Source of the DNA: Aureimonas pseudogalii
GTDB lineage: Bacteria > Pseudomonadota > Alphaproteobacteria > Rhizobiales > Rhizobiaceae
Assembly (NCBI RefSeq): GCF_014196835.1
Contig: NZ_JACIEK010000001.1
Span: forward strand, 1,314,283-1,378,282
Direction: 5' to 3'
DNA length: 64,000 nucleotides
The translations under genes and the position numbers were made by a program. Position 1 is the first letter of the stretch. Each line of letters opens with the position of its first letter. The notes under the pieces are model-generated. The model had not been told where the DNA came from, searched no databases, and saw only the letters and a list, made by a program, of their open reading frames with translations. This document shows positions 18,411 to 29,107 of the stretch, in pieces.

Positions 18411-18443
18411 AAGGCGCTCCCGGCGACGGAGGGCGCCTTTTTC
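18411..18443 (+). terminator. Terminator of rcdA
   Basis: A 7-bp AAGGCGC/GCGCCTT stem, extendable by TCC/GGA across a bulge, is followed by a T-run. Confidence 0.75.
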
Positions 18444-18473
18444 GCCTCTGGAGGTCGGGCGAGGAAACACCGG

Positions 18474-18503
18474 CAACAAAAAACCCGGCGCGGGGGCCGG
18501 GTT
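18474..18503 (-). terminator. Terminator of rpmE
   Basis: An 8-bp AACCCGGC/GCCGGGTT stem is followed on the minus strand by six T residues, about 30 bp after the rpmE stop. Confidence 0.85.
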
Positions 18504-18532
18504 CTTCGATCGTCCAGACGGCGGAGGCCGGC

Positions 18533-18754
18533 TTAGATGCCGAGGCCTTCGTACCGCTTCTTGAAGCGCGAGACGCGGCCGCCGCGATCCAGCATCTGCT
18601 GGTTGCCGCCGGTCCAGGCCGGGTGGCTGGTCGGGTCGATGTCGAGGTTCATCTTGTCGCCGGCCGCGCCCCAGGTGGAGCGGGTCTCGTACTCGGTGCC
18701 GTTCGTCATCACGACCGTGATCGTGTGGTAGTCGGGGTGGATCTTCTCGCGCAT
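18533..18754 (-). CDS. rpmE: 50S ribosomal protein L31
   Basis: 73-residue ribosomal protein of the large-subunit central protuberance. It begins [20 protein letters not shown] and contains [11 protein letters not shown] and [13 protein letters not shown]. No cysteine is present, so this is the zinc-independent form normal for rhizobia. The ATG at 18754 matches the family start. It is divergent from the ABC exporter gene. Confidence 0.95.
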   Translation of the reverse strand: MREKIHPDYHTITVVMTNGTEYETRSTWGAAGDKMNLDIDPTSHPAWTGGNQQMLDRGGRVSRFKKRYEGLGI

Positions 18755-18936
18755 CTCTTCAGTCCTTCCAGACGTTCGCGCTCGCACCCGCCCCAACCCC
18801 GCGGCACGGCCTGCGGCAGAGCCGCACGGTGCGTCGTCGAGGGGATGGAATGAGAAGCGCGATCGCTTTCAAATTCAAGGGCGAGCCTATACATCAGGGC
18901 CGATAAGGGCACAAGAGCCGCAGGGACGAACCGATT

Positions 18937-20751
<1,815 letters not shown>

Positions 20752-20753
20752 GC

Positions 20754-21122
20754 TTAGACGGGATCTGCCGCGATGTGGAACGCGCGGACCCGAAGCGGCC
20801 CGGGTAGCGCAGCCGTGAGGCTGTAGCCGAAGTCGAGCCGCGTCGGCGGCTGGAGGATCGCAACGCCGGCTGCCTGCCAGCGGGCATGGAGCCGATCCAC
20901 CGCGGCGTCGCCATCCACGCCCATCGCGAATTCGGCGTTCTCGCCGGATCGGGCCGCAGGCGGGAGAACCTCTTCGCGGCGCCAGAGACCCAGCTTGAGA
21001 GCGGCGAGGACGAAGAGGACGAAACCGGGCGAGGCCTCCACCGGCTCGACTTCGAGGAGCGCGGCCAGGGCGCCGCCGGTGGTCTGGGGATCGTCGACAT
21101 GGAACAGCAGGTAGGGGGTCAT
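20754..21122 (-). CDS. VOC family (glyoxalase/bleomycin-resistance fold) protein
   Basis: 122-residue single-domain protein starting MTPYLLFHVDDPQ, with the beta-alpha-beta layout of vicinal-oxygen-chelate proteins (LLEVEPVEASPGFVLFVL, then GENAEFAMGVDGDAAVDRLH). The chemistry is unknown. It follows the WYL regulator gene on the same strand, a recurrent pairing, so the regulator may control it. Confidence 0.75.
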   Translation of the reverse strand: MTPYLLFHVDDPQTTGGALAALLEVEPVEASPGFVLFVLAALKLGLWRREEVLPPAARSGENAEFAMGVDGDAAVDRLHARWQAAGVAILQPPTRLDFGYSLTAALPGPLRVRAFHIAADPV

Positions 21123-21184
21123 GGCCGTCGGGCCTCCGCTCGTTGGAACGGACCCATTCTGGACCGGGCTGGTGTCAACCCATG

Positions 21185-21868
21185 TCACCAGCCGTCGCCC
21201 TCCCAATCCTGCGAGAGGCGCCAGTCGGCGAGGAGCACGCGGTGGCGCCGGCCCATTCGCCGCCCGGCCGGCTCCGCTTCCGCGATGCGATCGAGCCGGA
21301 AGTGACGAAAGTCGCGGCGCAGCTCGCACCAGGCGGCCAGCACCTCGGCGGCCTCGAAGAACCCGACGAGGACGGGCCAGACCGCCCGATGCGTCGCCGC
21401 GCCCGTCTTGTCGACGTAGCGGATGGAGAGCACCTCCTCGCGGTGGATCGCCTCGCGGATGGCCGGCAGACAGGGGTGGCCCTCGCCGCGCCGGTGGCCG
21501 ACGGCCAGCCCGACACCTTCGGTGGAGCGCCCCTGCGGCAGCACCGCCTCGATCTTGGCGAGCACGCCGGCGGCGGCGGCGCCCAACTCGTCCTCCAGGC
21601 GCCGCGCGACGAAGCGCAGACCCAGCACCAGCGCGTCGATCTCGTCCTCGTCGAGCATGAGCGGCGGCAGCGTGAGACCGGGCCGCAGCACGTATCCGAC
21701 GCCCGCCTCGCCTTCCACGGGCACGCCCTGCCCCTGCAGCACGGCGATGTCGCGGCGCAACGTGCGCAGGCTAACGCCGGTCTCGGCGGCGAGCGCCGCC
21801 CCCGACACCGGCCGGCGGTGTCGGCGCAGAATCTCGACGAGGTCGAGAAGGCGGGCGGCCCGCGACAC
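21185..21868 (-). CDS. YafY-type transcriptional regulator (HTH + WYL)
   Basis: 227-residue regulator. The N-terminal winged helix has RRPVSGAALAAETGVSLRTL and DIAVLQGQGVPVEGEAG. A WYL-like ligand-sensing domain at about 130-215 includes VLSIRYVDKTGAATHRAVWP and EAAEVLAAWCELRRDFRHFRLDRI split over adjacent strands. The downstream VOC gene, 62 bp away, is a likely target. The inducer is unknown. Confidence 0.85.
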   Translation of the reverse strand: MSRAARLLDLVEILRRHRRPVSGAALAAETGVSLRTLRRDIAVLQGQGVPVEGEAGVGYVLRPGLTLPPLMLDEDEIDALVLGLRFVARRLEDELGAAAAGVLAKIEAVLPQGRSTEGVGLAVGHRRGEGHPCLPAIREAIHREEVLSIRYVDKTGAATHRAVWPVLVGFFEAAEVLAAWCELRRDFRHFRLDRIAEAEPAGRRMGRRHRVLLADWRLSQDWEGDGW

Positions 21869-21869
21869 G

Positions 21870-22904
21870 CTAGCGCTCGGTGAGCTTCAGCTCGATGCGG
21901 CGGTTGCGGGCGCGGTCCTGCGGCGTGTCGCCGGCGACGAGCGGCTGGAACTCGCCGAAGCCCGTGGCCGCCAAGCGGTTGGCCGGCACGCCGTTCTCCA
22001 CGAGGAAGCGCACCACGGCGGCCGCGCGCGAGGTCGACAATTGCCAATTGTCGACGAAGCGCCCGCTCCCGGTGATCGGCACGTTGTCGGTGTGGCCGTC
22101 GACGCGGATGATCCAGTTGATGTCGGAGGGAATCTCGCGGTCGAGCTGGATGATGGCGGCGGCGAGCTGGCGCATCTCGTCCTGGCCTTGCGGCTGCAGC
22201 ACGTCGGCGCCCGAGGAAAACAGCACCTCGGACTGGAACACGAAGCGGTCGCCGACGATGCGGATGTTCTCGCGGTCGGCGAGGATCTCGCGCAGGCGGC
22301 CGAAGAAGTCGGAGCGGTAGCGCGCCAGCTCCTGCACGCGCTGGGCCAGCGCCACGTTGAGGCGGCGTCCGAGATCGGCGATCTGCGTCTGCGATTCGCG
22401 GTCTCGCGATTCGGAGGCGCCGAGCGCGTCTTCGAGCGCGGCGATCTGCTGGCGCAGCGCCGAGAGCTGCTGGTTGAGAAGGTCGATCTGGGCGCGGGCC
22501 TGCGCCGAGACCTGACGCTCGCTCTCGACCTGCGCGGCGAGTTCGCCGGCGCCCTGCCCCGCCGACGCCGCGCCGGCTTGCGCGCGCCCCTGGTCGAGCG
22601 CCGCCTGCAGGCGCGAGCGGTCGGTCTCGGCACCGGCGAGCGAGGCCTGCAGGGCGGCGATCTGGTCCTGGAAGTCGGTGGCGCTGGCGCGCTCCAGCGA
22701 CAGCAACTGGTTGAGCTCGGCGATCTGCGAGTTCAGCCGGTCGAGCACGGTGTCGCGCCCGGAGAGGTCGCGCGACAAGAGGAACTGCGCGATCACGAAG
22801 ACCGACAGCAGGAACATGATGGCGAGGAGGAGCGTCGACAGGGCATCGACGAAGCCCGGCCAGTAGTCGATCTCGCGGCGGCGGCCTCGGCGCGACAGGG
22901 CCAT
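21870..22904 (-). CDS. OmpA/MotB-domain peptidoglycan-binding protein
   Basis: 344-residue inner-membrane protein. A short cytoplasmic basic tail is followed by one helix (about 20-43), a long coiled-coil at 50-200 rich in Gln, Ala and Leu, and a C-terminal OmpA-like domain with VDGHTDNVPITG and RLAATGFGEFQPL. It starts five bases after a MotA/ExbB-like gene, so the pair probably forms a proton-driven stator-like complex tied to peptidoglycan. No flagellar genes are nearby, so a motility role is not assumed. Confidence 0.85.
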   Translation of the reverse strand: MALSRRGRRREIDYWPGFVDALSTLLLAIMFLLSVFVIAQFLLSRDLSGRDTVLDRLNSQIAELNQLLSLERASATDFQDQIAALQASLAGAETDRSRLQAALDQGRAQAGAASAGQGAGELAAQVESERQVSAQARAQIDLLNQQLSALRQQIAALEDALGASESRDRESQTQIADLGRRLNVALAQRVQELARYRSDFFGRLREILADRENIRIVGDRFVFQSEVLFSSGADVLQPQGQDEMRQLAAAIIQLDREIPSDINWIIRVDGHTDNVPITGSGRFVDNWQLSTSRAAAVVRFLVENGVPANRLAATGFGEFQPLVAGDTPQDRARNRRIELKLTER

Positions 22905-22909
22905 CGCCG

Positions 22910-23977
22910 TCAGTTCCGCTCGATCTCGGAGATCGAATGGTTGAGACGCTCCATCACGAGGCGCATCTGACGCTGCTCGTCCACCTGATTCTCGATGTAG
23001 TCGCGCATCATCTGCTGCTCGCCGCGCATGTGCTGGACGAGGCCCTGGATGCTTTCGGCGAGACTGGCCATCGCCGCGGAGGTGCGCGGGCTGGTGCTCT
23101 GCTCCAAGACGAGGCGGTTGATGCGGTCCGACAGGAGACGGAACTCCTCGGCGCCGTTCTGGATCGGCAGCGCCACGGCGCCCCCCTGCGCCGGCGGCAG
23201 CGCGGCGAGAGCTTCGCTGCGCCCGGTATCGGTGACGGTGGAGAGCCAGTCTTCGAGCTCGACGTAGAAGCGGTTCTGCGCGCGCCCGACCTGCAGGTCG
23301 AGGAAGCCGAGGACGAGCGAGCCCGAGAGGCCGAAGAGCGAGGAGGAGAAGGCCGTGCCCATGCCCGAAAGCGGCGCGGCGAGGCCGTTCTTGACGCTGT
23401 CGAGCACCGAGGCGGCGTCGCCCGTGCCGGGATCGAGCGACTGGATGGTGGAGGAGATCGAGCCGATCGTGGTCAGAAGGCCCCAGAACGTGCCGAGAAG
23501 GCCGAGGAAGACGAGGAGGCCGACGAGATAGCGCGAGGTGTCGCGCGCCTCGTCGAGGCGGGTCGCGACGGAATCGAGAACCGAGCGCGCCGCGGTCTGG
23601 CCGAGCGCCATCGGGTGGCGGCGGCCGGCGACGAGGGCCGCCATCGGCGCGAGGAGCTTCGGCGAGGCGACCTTGCCGCCCTCCAGCTCCCCCTCGCGCA
23701 GGGCGTTGACCCAGCGCACCTCGCGGCGCAGCCGCAGGATCTGGAGGAGCGCCAGGAGCACGCCGACGACGAGGACGCCGCCGATCAGGCCGTTCAGGCC
23801 GCGATTGGTGACGAACGCTTCGCTGATCTGCCGGCCGAGGATCATCGCCACGAAGCCGGCCAGCGCCAGGAACACGATCATCGCGTAGAGGAAGACCATC
23901 GGGCTTCCCAGCCGCTCGGCTCCCGCATCGAGCGGCCGCGCATTCTCCGGTGACGGACTCAAGACCTGCATCGACAC
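22910..23977 (-). CDS. MotA/TolQ/ExbB-type proton channel protein
   Basis: 355-residue membrane protein with helices near 28-48, 63-83, 150-175 and 200-225. The MotA/TolQ core reads LLGTFWGLLTTIGSI and GMGTAFSSSLFGLSGSLVLGF. A C-terminal coiled-coil (LAESIQGLVQHMRGEQQM onward) is unusual relative to ExbB. The start is GTG at 23977 or ATG at 23971. The partner is the downstream OmpA-domain protein. It resembles pairs conserved in rhizobia without an assigned role. Confidence 0.83.
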   Translation of the reverse strand: MSMQVLSPSPENARPLDAGAERLGSPMVFLYAMIVFLALAGFVAMILGRQISEAFVTNRGLNGLIGGVLVVGVLLALLQILRLRREVRWVNALREGELEGGKVASPKLLAPMAALVAGRRHPMALGQTAARSVLDSVATRLDEARDTSRYLVGLLVFLGLLGTFWGLLTTIGSISSTIQSLDPGTGDAASVLDSVKNGLAAPLSGMGTAFSSSLFGLSGSLVLGFLDLQVGRAQNRFYVELEDWLSTVTDTGRSEALAALPPAQGGAVALPIQNGAEEFRLLSDRINRLVLEQSTSPRTSAAMASLAESIQGLVQHMRGEQQMMRDYIENQVDEQRQMRLVMERLNHSISEIERN

Positions 23978-24082
23978 ATCATCCGGTTCGGCTCGCCCTC
24001 CCCTGGCGCGACGCTCGCGCGGATGGACGATGCTCTTTTAACGCGTGCCCGGCGAAGGTTCCAGCGAATGTTCCCGAACGGG

Positions 24083-24931
24083 TTAAGGCGTAACGTCCGC
24101 AGCCGCGGCGGGCGCCGGCTGGCGCGAGGCGCGCAAAGCGGTCTTGGCCTTCTTCAACTCGGCGAGCAGCCCCTTGTGCACGAATTCGTTGGCGCAGGCG
24201 ATGTCGCCCTGCACCGCGTCGAACTTGGCGCCGTCCGTGTCGGTGACGAAGCCGCCGGCCTCGCGCACGAGGATCGACCCCGCCGCGATGTCCCAGGGCT
24301 GGACGCCCGTCTCCCAATAGCCGTCGAAGCGGCCGGCCGCGACATAGGCGAGGTCGAGCGAGGCCGCGCCCATGCGGCGAAGGCCGGCCGTCTCGCCCAT
24401 CAGCTGGCGCGCCTCGAAGAGAAAGCGCGCGTGGTCGCCATGCCCGAGGAAGGGAATGCCCGTGGCGAGCACGCATTCGTGCAGCTTCTGGCGGGCCGCG
24501 ACGCGGATGCGGCGGTCGTTGAGAAAGGCGCCGCCGCCCTTCTCGGCCGTATAGAGCTCGTCGAGCGCGGGATTGAACACGACGCCGGCGACGATCTGCC
24601 CGTCGCGCTCCAGCGCGATCGAGATCGCGAACATCGGGATGCCGTGCAGGAAGTTTGTGGTGCCGTCCAGCGGATCGACGATCCAGCGATGCTGGCTGTC
24701 CTTGCCCTCCACCGTGCCGCGCTCCTCCATGAGGAAGCCCCAGTCGGGCCGGGCGCGCGAAAGCTCCTGGAACACGACCTCCTCGGCCTTTCGGTCGGCC
24801 TGGGAGACGAAGTCGGCGGGGCCCTTCATCGAGACTTGGAGATTCTGCACCTCGCCGAAATCGCGGGTGAGCGAGCGGCCGGCCTTCATGGCGGCCTGCG
24901 TCATGACATTCATCAGCGCCGAACGGGCCAT
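24083..24931 (-). CDS. Inositol monophosphatase family protein (SuhB-like)
   Basis: Mg-dependent phosphatase of 282 residues. The metal-binding motifs are visible in order: MEERGT, WIVDPLDGTTNF and GVQPWDIAAGSILV. Alphaproteobacterial homologues are annotated as inositol-1-monophosphatase or SuhB; the substrate may be inositol phosphate, histidinol phosphate or a nucleotide phosphate. The ATG at 24931 (MARSALMNVM) matches orthologues, although the frame opens six codons earlier. It lies 79 bp downstream of efp. Confidence 0.88.
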   Translation of the reverse strand: MARSALMNVMTQAAMKAGRSLTRDFGEVQNLQVSMKGPADFVSQADRKAEEVVFQELSRARPDWGFLMEERGTVEGKDSQHRWIVDPLDGTTNFLHGIPMFAISIALERDGQIVAGVVFNPALDELYTAEKGGGAFLNDRRIRVAARQKLHECVLATGIPFLGHGDHARFLFEARQLMGETAGLRRMGAASLDLAYVAAGRFDGYWETGVQPWDIAAGSILVREAGGFVTDTDGAKFDAVQGDIACANEFVHKGLLAELKKAKTALRASRQPAPAAAADVTP

Positions 24932-25010
24932 GCGGGAAACCTTCTTCAAAACGAGTTCAGAACACGCGGCCGGGCCGCGGCAGGCAATGGGCTTCGACGC
25001 CCGCGGCCGA

Positions 25011-25574
25011 TCAGTCGGCGCGGCGCACGTAGAGAATGTCGTTCGTGTCGACGAGAATGCGCTCGCCCGCCTCGATGAAGGGCGGCACCATCACGCGGAT
25101 GCCGTTTTCCATGATGGCGGGCTTGTAGGACGAGGTGGCGGTCTGGCCCTTCACCACGGGATCGGCCTCTCGGATGGCGAGCACCACGTAGTCGGGCAGG
25201 CGGATGCCGATCGGCGTGTCCTCGTAGCTCTCCACCGTCACCTTCATGCCGTCCTGCAGGAAGGCGGCGCGATCGCCGACGAAGTCGGCGGCGAGTTCCA
25301 ACTGCTCGAAGGTCTCGTTGTCCATGAAGACCAGCGTCTCGCCCTCGGCGTAGAGGAACTGGTGGTCCTTCTGGTCGAGCGTGAAGCGCTCCACCGTCTC
25401 GGTGGCGCGGAAGCGCTCGTTCAGCTTGGTGCCGTCGCGCAGGTTCTTCAGCTCGACCTGGTTGAAGGCGCCGCCCTTGCCGGGCTTCACATGGTTGGTG
25501 CGCACGGCCGCCCAGAGCCCGCCGGCATGCTCGATCAGATGGCCGGGCTTGATTTCATTGCCGTTGATCTTCAT
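25011..25574 (-). CDS. efp: Translation elongation factor P
   Basis: 187-residue factor that relieves ribosome stalling at polyproline. It has the three-domain layout: a KOW-like N-terminal domain with the modifiable Lys in HVKPGKGGA, an OB domain, and the C-terminal OB with [20 protein letters not shown] in pieces. The ATG at 25574 begins [11 protein letters not shown]. The frame is open far upstream but contains no family sequence there. Confidence 0.96.
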   Translation of the reverse strand: MKINGNEIKPGHLIEHAGGLWAAVRTNHVKPGKGGAFNQVELKNLRDGTKLNERFRATETVERFTLDQKDHQFLYAEGETLVFMDNETFEQLELAADFVGDRAAFLQDGMKVTVESYEDTPIGIRLPDYVVLAIREADPVVKGQTATSSYKPAIMENGIRVMVPPFIEAGERILVDTNDILYVRRAD

Positions 25575-25687
25575 CGGACGGGCGGTCTCGCTCAAATGGG
25601 GGAACCGGACCGCCGCGCGGCCGGAGCGCGGGGAAAACCACAAAAACCCCGCCGATTCAAGTCTTCGCCCCGCGAGGGCGCCCCGCC

Positions 25688-26785
25688 TCAGCCGGCGCGG
25701 AACCGGTTGGCCGCCTCCAGCGCCGCCTTCTGCTCGGCCTCGGGCAGCGCGCGGAACCAGCCGTCGAGCACGGTGTCGGAATTCGACGCCCGCCGGGCCA
25801 GCACGATCCACTTGCCGGCCTCCGAGCGATCGGCTGGGACGCCGACGCCGTCCTTGTAGAGATGGGCGACGCGGTTGACGGCGATCGGATTGCCGCGCTC
25901 CGCCGCGCCCTTCAGCCAGCGGAAGCCCTCCGCGGGCACTGCGGCGCCGCCGCGACCGTTGATCAGCCAGATGCCGAGCTCGATCTGCGCGGTGTCGTGG
26001 CCGGCGCGCGCCGCTTCGCTCAGCCAGCGCCGGGCCTCCGCGTCGTCGGGCTTCTCCATGCCCTTGCCGTAGGCATAGAGCTGGGAGAGCGCGTATTCGG
26101 CGTCGGGTACGCCGCCGTCCGCGGCCTTGCGGAAATAGCCGAGCGCCTCGGCAAAGCCGCCGGTGGGCGCGGACTGGATGAGCATCTGCCCGTAGTTGAA
26201 GGCGGCCAGCGGATTGCCCTGGTCGGCGGCGGACTTCATCAGGTCGCGCGCGGCGGCGTCGTCGTTCTTCACCACGCGCCCGTCGATGAGGAGCAGCGCG
26301 TAGCGGAACTGCGCCTCGGCCATGCCGGACTTGGCGGCGATGGCGTACCAGCGCGCCGATTCCGTCTCGTCGCGGGGCACGCCGAGGCCGCGCCCGTAGA
26401 TCTCGCCGAGAAGCGTCTGCGCGGCGGGGTCGCCGAGATTGGCGAGCGGCTCGGCGAGGCGCATGGCCGAAAGGTAGTAGCCGCGCTGGAAGGCGCCGTA
26501 GGCCTGCGCGATCGGCGTCTCGCCCGCGGCCGCCGCCTCGTCGGGCAGCGTCGCCGCGCCCATCGGCGTCGGCAGGAGCGGAGAGGCGGGCGCCGGGGCG
26601 GCGGCGGGCGCCGTCGCGGGTGGCGCGGCGGCATCGGGCACGAGAGGCTCTGCCGGGAGCGCTCCACCCGGTGCGGCAGGCACGAGCAGCGAGGGCGGAG
26701 CGGCGGTCTCCTGCGCCGCGGCGGCGCCTGCCGTGGCAAGGGCGACGAGAAGGGCGAGACCCGCGCGGGAAGCCGGACGCCGCAT
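25688..26785 (-). CDS. Secreted Sel1-like repeat protein
   Basis: 365-residue protein with an N-terminal signal peptide (about 1-24, ending AAAQE), a Pro/Ala-rich low-complexity stretch to about 85, then about six Sel1-like helical repeats. Typical repeat sequences are [33 protein letters not shown] and [16 protein letters not shown]. It is probably a periplasmic protein-interaction scaffold. It begins three bases after the ThiE-like gene, so the two form an operon. Confidence 0.82.
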   Translation of the reverse strand: MRRPASRAGLALLVALATAGAAAAQETAAPPSLLVPAAPGGALPAEPLVPDAAAPPATAPAAAPAPASPLLPTPMGAATLPDEAAAAGETPIAQAYGAFQRGYYLSAMRLAEPLANLGDPAAQTLLGEIYGRGLGVPRDETESARWYAIAAKSGMAEAQFRYALLLIDGRVVKNDDAAARDLMKSAADQGNPLAAFNYGQMLIQSAPTGGFAEALGYFRKAADGGVPDAEYALSQLYAYGKGMEKPDDAEARRWLSEAARAGHDTAQIELGIWLINGRGGAAVPAEGFRWLKGAAERGNPIAVNRVAHLYKDGVGVPADRSEAGKWIVLARRASNSDTVLDGWFRALPEAEQKAALEAANRFRAG

Positions 26786-26788
26786 GGC

Positions 26789-27448
26789 TCAGGCCGCCTC
26801 GCCCTGGCGCACCGCGTCGAACAGCCGGTTGGCCTCGCGCACGCGCGCAGCCACCCCCGAAGGCTCGCCGAACACGGCGGCCGACAGGAGGATGAACTCG
26901 GCGCGCGTCTCGATCGCCAGCGGCAGCGCGGCAAGATCGGCGCCGCCCTGCACGATGCAGGGGATCTCGACGATCGCGGCCCACCATTCGGCGAGTTCGA
27001 GATTGCGGCGCAGCGGCTCGGCATCGTTGTCGGCGCCCAGCTTTCCGAACATCAGATAGTCCGGCATCGTCTCGCCGGCTTCCAGCGCCTCGTGGCGCGT
27101 GTTGAAGCCCGAGCCCCCGACGATGAGCTTGGGAGCCAGCCGGCCCACCGCCTCGCGCAGCGCCGCGATGCCGCCGGCCGAGGTGTGGAAGCCGTCGGCC
27201 CGGGAGCGGCCGGCGCAGCGCGTGTCCTCGGCGACGATCGCCGCCGCCCCCGCCTCCTGCACGATCGGCACGATCCCTTCCGCGAAATCCTGGAAGGCCG
27301 CGTCCGGGCGGCCGGCGGGATCGACGATCACGGTGGCGACGTCGCCGGCCCCCAGCGCCGCGCGCAGCATCGAGACGCCCGCCTCGCCGTCGGGCAGGAG
27401 GGTCGTCGCCAGAACGAGGCGCGGGCGGATGGGGATGTCGTCGGTCAT
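26789..27448 (-). CDS. Thiamine phosphate synthase-like (ThiE/TenI) protein
   Basis: 219-residue TIM-barrel protein with [18 protein letters not shown] and a late IVQGGAD, matching the phosphate-binding end of ThiE-like proteins. The pyrophosphate-binding residues of true ThiE are not all evident, and no other thiamine genes are near, so a moonlighting or diverged role is possible. The start is ATG at 27448. It is paired with the Sel1 gene. Confidence 0.72.
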   Translation of the reverse strand: MTDDIPIRPRLVLATTLLPDGEAGVSMLRAALGAGDVATVIVDPAGRPDAAFQDFAEGIVPIVQEAGAAAIVAEDTRCAGRSRADGFHTSAGGIAALREAVGRLAPKLIVGGSGFNTRHEALEAGETMPDYLMFGKLGADNDAEPLRRNLELAEWWAAIVEIPCIVQGGADLAALPLAIETRAEFILLSAAVFGEPSGVAARVREANRLFDAVRQGEAA

Positions 27449-27643
27449 CGCGGGAACGTCGTGTCCTCGAAGAGGGAATGGGCTCTGCAGGCCGCCGCCG
27501 CCAGGGCGACGACGTCGCTGATCGCGCGGGGGCCCCGGCCTAACGCCCGAATGCGGCGACACTACAGAAAGCGCACCGCCCGCGAAAGCGCCGAGACCGT
27601 GGGAAGAGCCGCGGCGCGGGGTGGATCGGCGACCCGCGGTAAC

Positions 27644-27737
27644 GTGACGGCGTGACGGCGTGACGGCGTGACGGCGTGACGGCGTGACGGCGTGACGGCG
27701 TGACGGCGTGACGGCGTGACGGCGTGACGGCGTGACG
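27644..27737. repeat. Octanucleotide tandem repeat, about 11.75 copies of GTGACGGC
   Basis: The 378-bp gap between the ThiE-like gene and the DUF465 gene contains a perfect run of the 8-bp unit GTGACGGC over 94 bp with no interruption. The rest of the gap shows nothing recognisable. Perfect arrays of this kind change copy number by slippage. The array is too short in period for CRISPR. Confidence 0.95.
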
Positions 27738-27826
27738 AGGAAGGGAGCCTTGCAGCCGACAAGTAAAGGGAGCGCGGCCCGATGGACCGCGCTCCCGCTT
27801 CCTCGCTCTGGCGAAATCGTGGCCGG

Positions 27827-28000
27827 TCAGTCGGCCGAGGCGCGCAGGCGCTCGATCTCATCCTTCAGCTGCAGCTTGCGCCGCTTCAACTCCCGCAGTT
27901 CCGCATCGCTCATGGCAGGCTTGGTGTGGGCCGACTCGATCTCGTCGTCCAGCGCGGAATGACGCTGCTCCAAGGTCGAAAGATGGGCATCCAAGGACAT
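27827..28000 (-). CDS. DUF465 (YdcH) family protein
   Basis: 57-residue helical protein: MSLDAHLSTLEQRHSALDD followed by ELRELKRRKLQLKDEIERL, the standard DUF465 hairpin of two coiled-coil helices. Its function is unknown. It is head-to-head with a second DUF465 gene, 309 bp away. That gap carries nothing I can name beyond the expected divergent promoters. Confidence 0.85.
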   Translation of the reverse strand: MSLDAHLSTLEQRHSALDDEIESAHTKPAMSDAELRELKRRKLQLKDEIERLRASAD

Positions 28001-28309
28001 TCTTGAGCTCCTCTGATTGCTTCCCGTCCACCGGTCCCGGTCGATCGAAACCGCCGTGGACCGGGTGAACGTGTCACATAAGCTTTGCACTGTCGAACGA
28101 GGATCAAGAGCCGGGTTTCGATTTTTCGCGCGGGCTGATAACGAAGGTGGGATGACGACGCCGCCGGCGGATCCCGTCACGCCCGCCGCCCCGGCGCTCC
28201 GCATCGCGCGGAAGAAACGGGGCCCGTTCGGGCGATGGGATCGCCACGCGGCGGCGCTGGCGGCGCCAGGCCGTCGAGAGCCGGGTGTGCAGTGTTCGAG
28301 GGAAACTTG

Positions 28310-28513
28310 GTGGCGGATCAGGAACAGGCCGAACTCAGACTGCAACTCGCGCGGCTGCGCCAGGAACACACGGATTTCGATGCGGCGATCAACGCGATGG
28401 AGACCACCGGCTGCGACCGGCTGCAGATCCAGCGCATGAAGAAGAAGAAGCTCTTCATCAAGGATCGCCTGCAGGATCTCGAGGATCAGGTCATTCCGGA
28501 CTGGAGCGCCTGA
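28310..28513 (+). CDS. DUF465 family protein, second copy
   Basis: 67-residue helical protein with [21 protein letters not shown], a DUF465 end. The start is taken as GTG at 28310 (then ADQEQ); the preceding TTG codon is also possible, with GAGGGAA upstream. The stop overlaps the purE start as TGATG, so the two are coupled. A similar DUF465-purE-purK order is known in rhizobia. Confidence 0.78.
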   Translation: MADQEQAELRLQLARLRQEHTDFDAAINAMETTGCDRLQIQRMKKKKLFIKDRLQDLEDQVIPDWSA

Positions 28514-29025
28514 TGCCCGGGGCCGTCGCCGCACCCGTCGCGGTCGTCATGGGCAGCCAGTCGGACTGGCCGACCATGCGCAACGCCGCCGAGACGCTGG
28601 ACGCGCTCGGCATCGCCTACGAGGCGCGGATCGTCTCGGCTCATCGCACGCCCGACCGCATGGTCGCCTTCGCCAAGGGCGCGCGCGCCGCAGGCGTGCA
28701 GATCGTGATCGCGGGGGCCGGGGGCGCGGCGCACCTGCCGGGCATGATCGCCGCGATGACGCCGCTGCCGGTGTTCGGCGTGCCCATCGAGAGCCGCGCG
28801 CTTTCGGGCCAGGACAGCCTCCTCTCCATCGTGCAGATGCCCGCCGGCATTCCCGTGGGGACCCTCGCGATCGGCCGGGCCGGCGCGGTGAACGCGGCGC
28901 TGCTCGCCGCCGGCGTGCTGGCGCTGAGCGATGCCGCGCTCGCCGAGCGGCTCGACGCCTATCGCGCGCGCCAGAGCGACGCGGTGGCCGAGCATCCCGT
29001 CGACGAGGACGCCGCGCCGCATTGA
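28513..29025 (+). CDS. purE: 5-(carboxyamino)imidazole ribonucleotide mutase
   Basis: Class I PurE, 170 residues, converts N5-CAIR to CAIR in purine synthesis; octameric in the cytoplasm. It shows [24 protein letters not shown] and the [11 protein letters not shown] loop. The start overlaps the upstream DUF465 stop, and purK follows after 82 bp. Confidence 0.96.
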   Translation: MPGAVAAPVAVVMGSQSDWPTMRNAAETLDALGIAYEARIVSAHRTPDRMVAFAKGARAAGVQIVIAGAGGAAHLPGMIAAMTPLPVFGVPIESRALSGQDSLLSIVQMPAGIPVGTLAIGRAGAVNAALLAAGVLALSDAALAERLDAYRARQSDAVAEHPVDEDAAPH

Positions 29026-29107
29026 GCCTCCCCCCCCGGGGTCGCGCCGGTGCGCGCGATCCCGCCCGCCTGCCCGCCTGCCCGATCGCTCCAGACCGCG
29101 AGCCGCC

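Noticed and set aside
22910-23977. Flagellar motor assignment (motA) with the following gene as motB
   Set aside because: No flagellar genes are nearby and the coiled-coil extensions differ from MotA/MotB, so only a stator-like pair is claimed.
27644-27737. CRISPR array
   Set aside because: The unit is 8 bp and contiguous, without spacers, and no cas genes are present.
27562-27861. Small minus-strand frame encoding RRHAVTPS repeats
   Set aside because: The peptide is only the translation of the 8-bp DNA repeat in three phases; there is no conserved flanking sequence.
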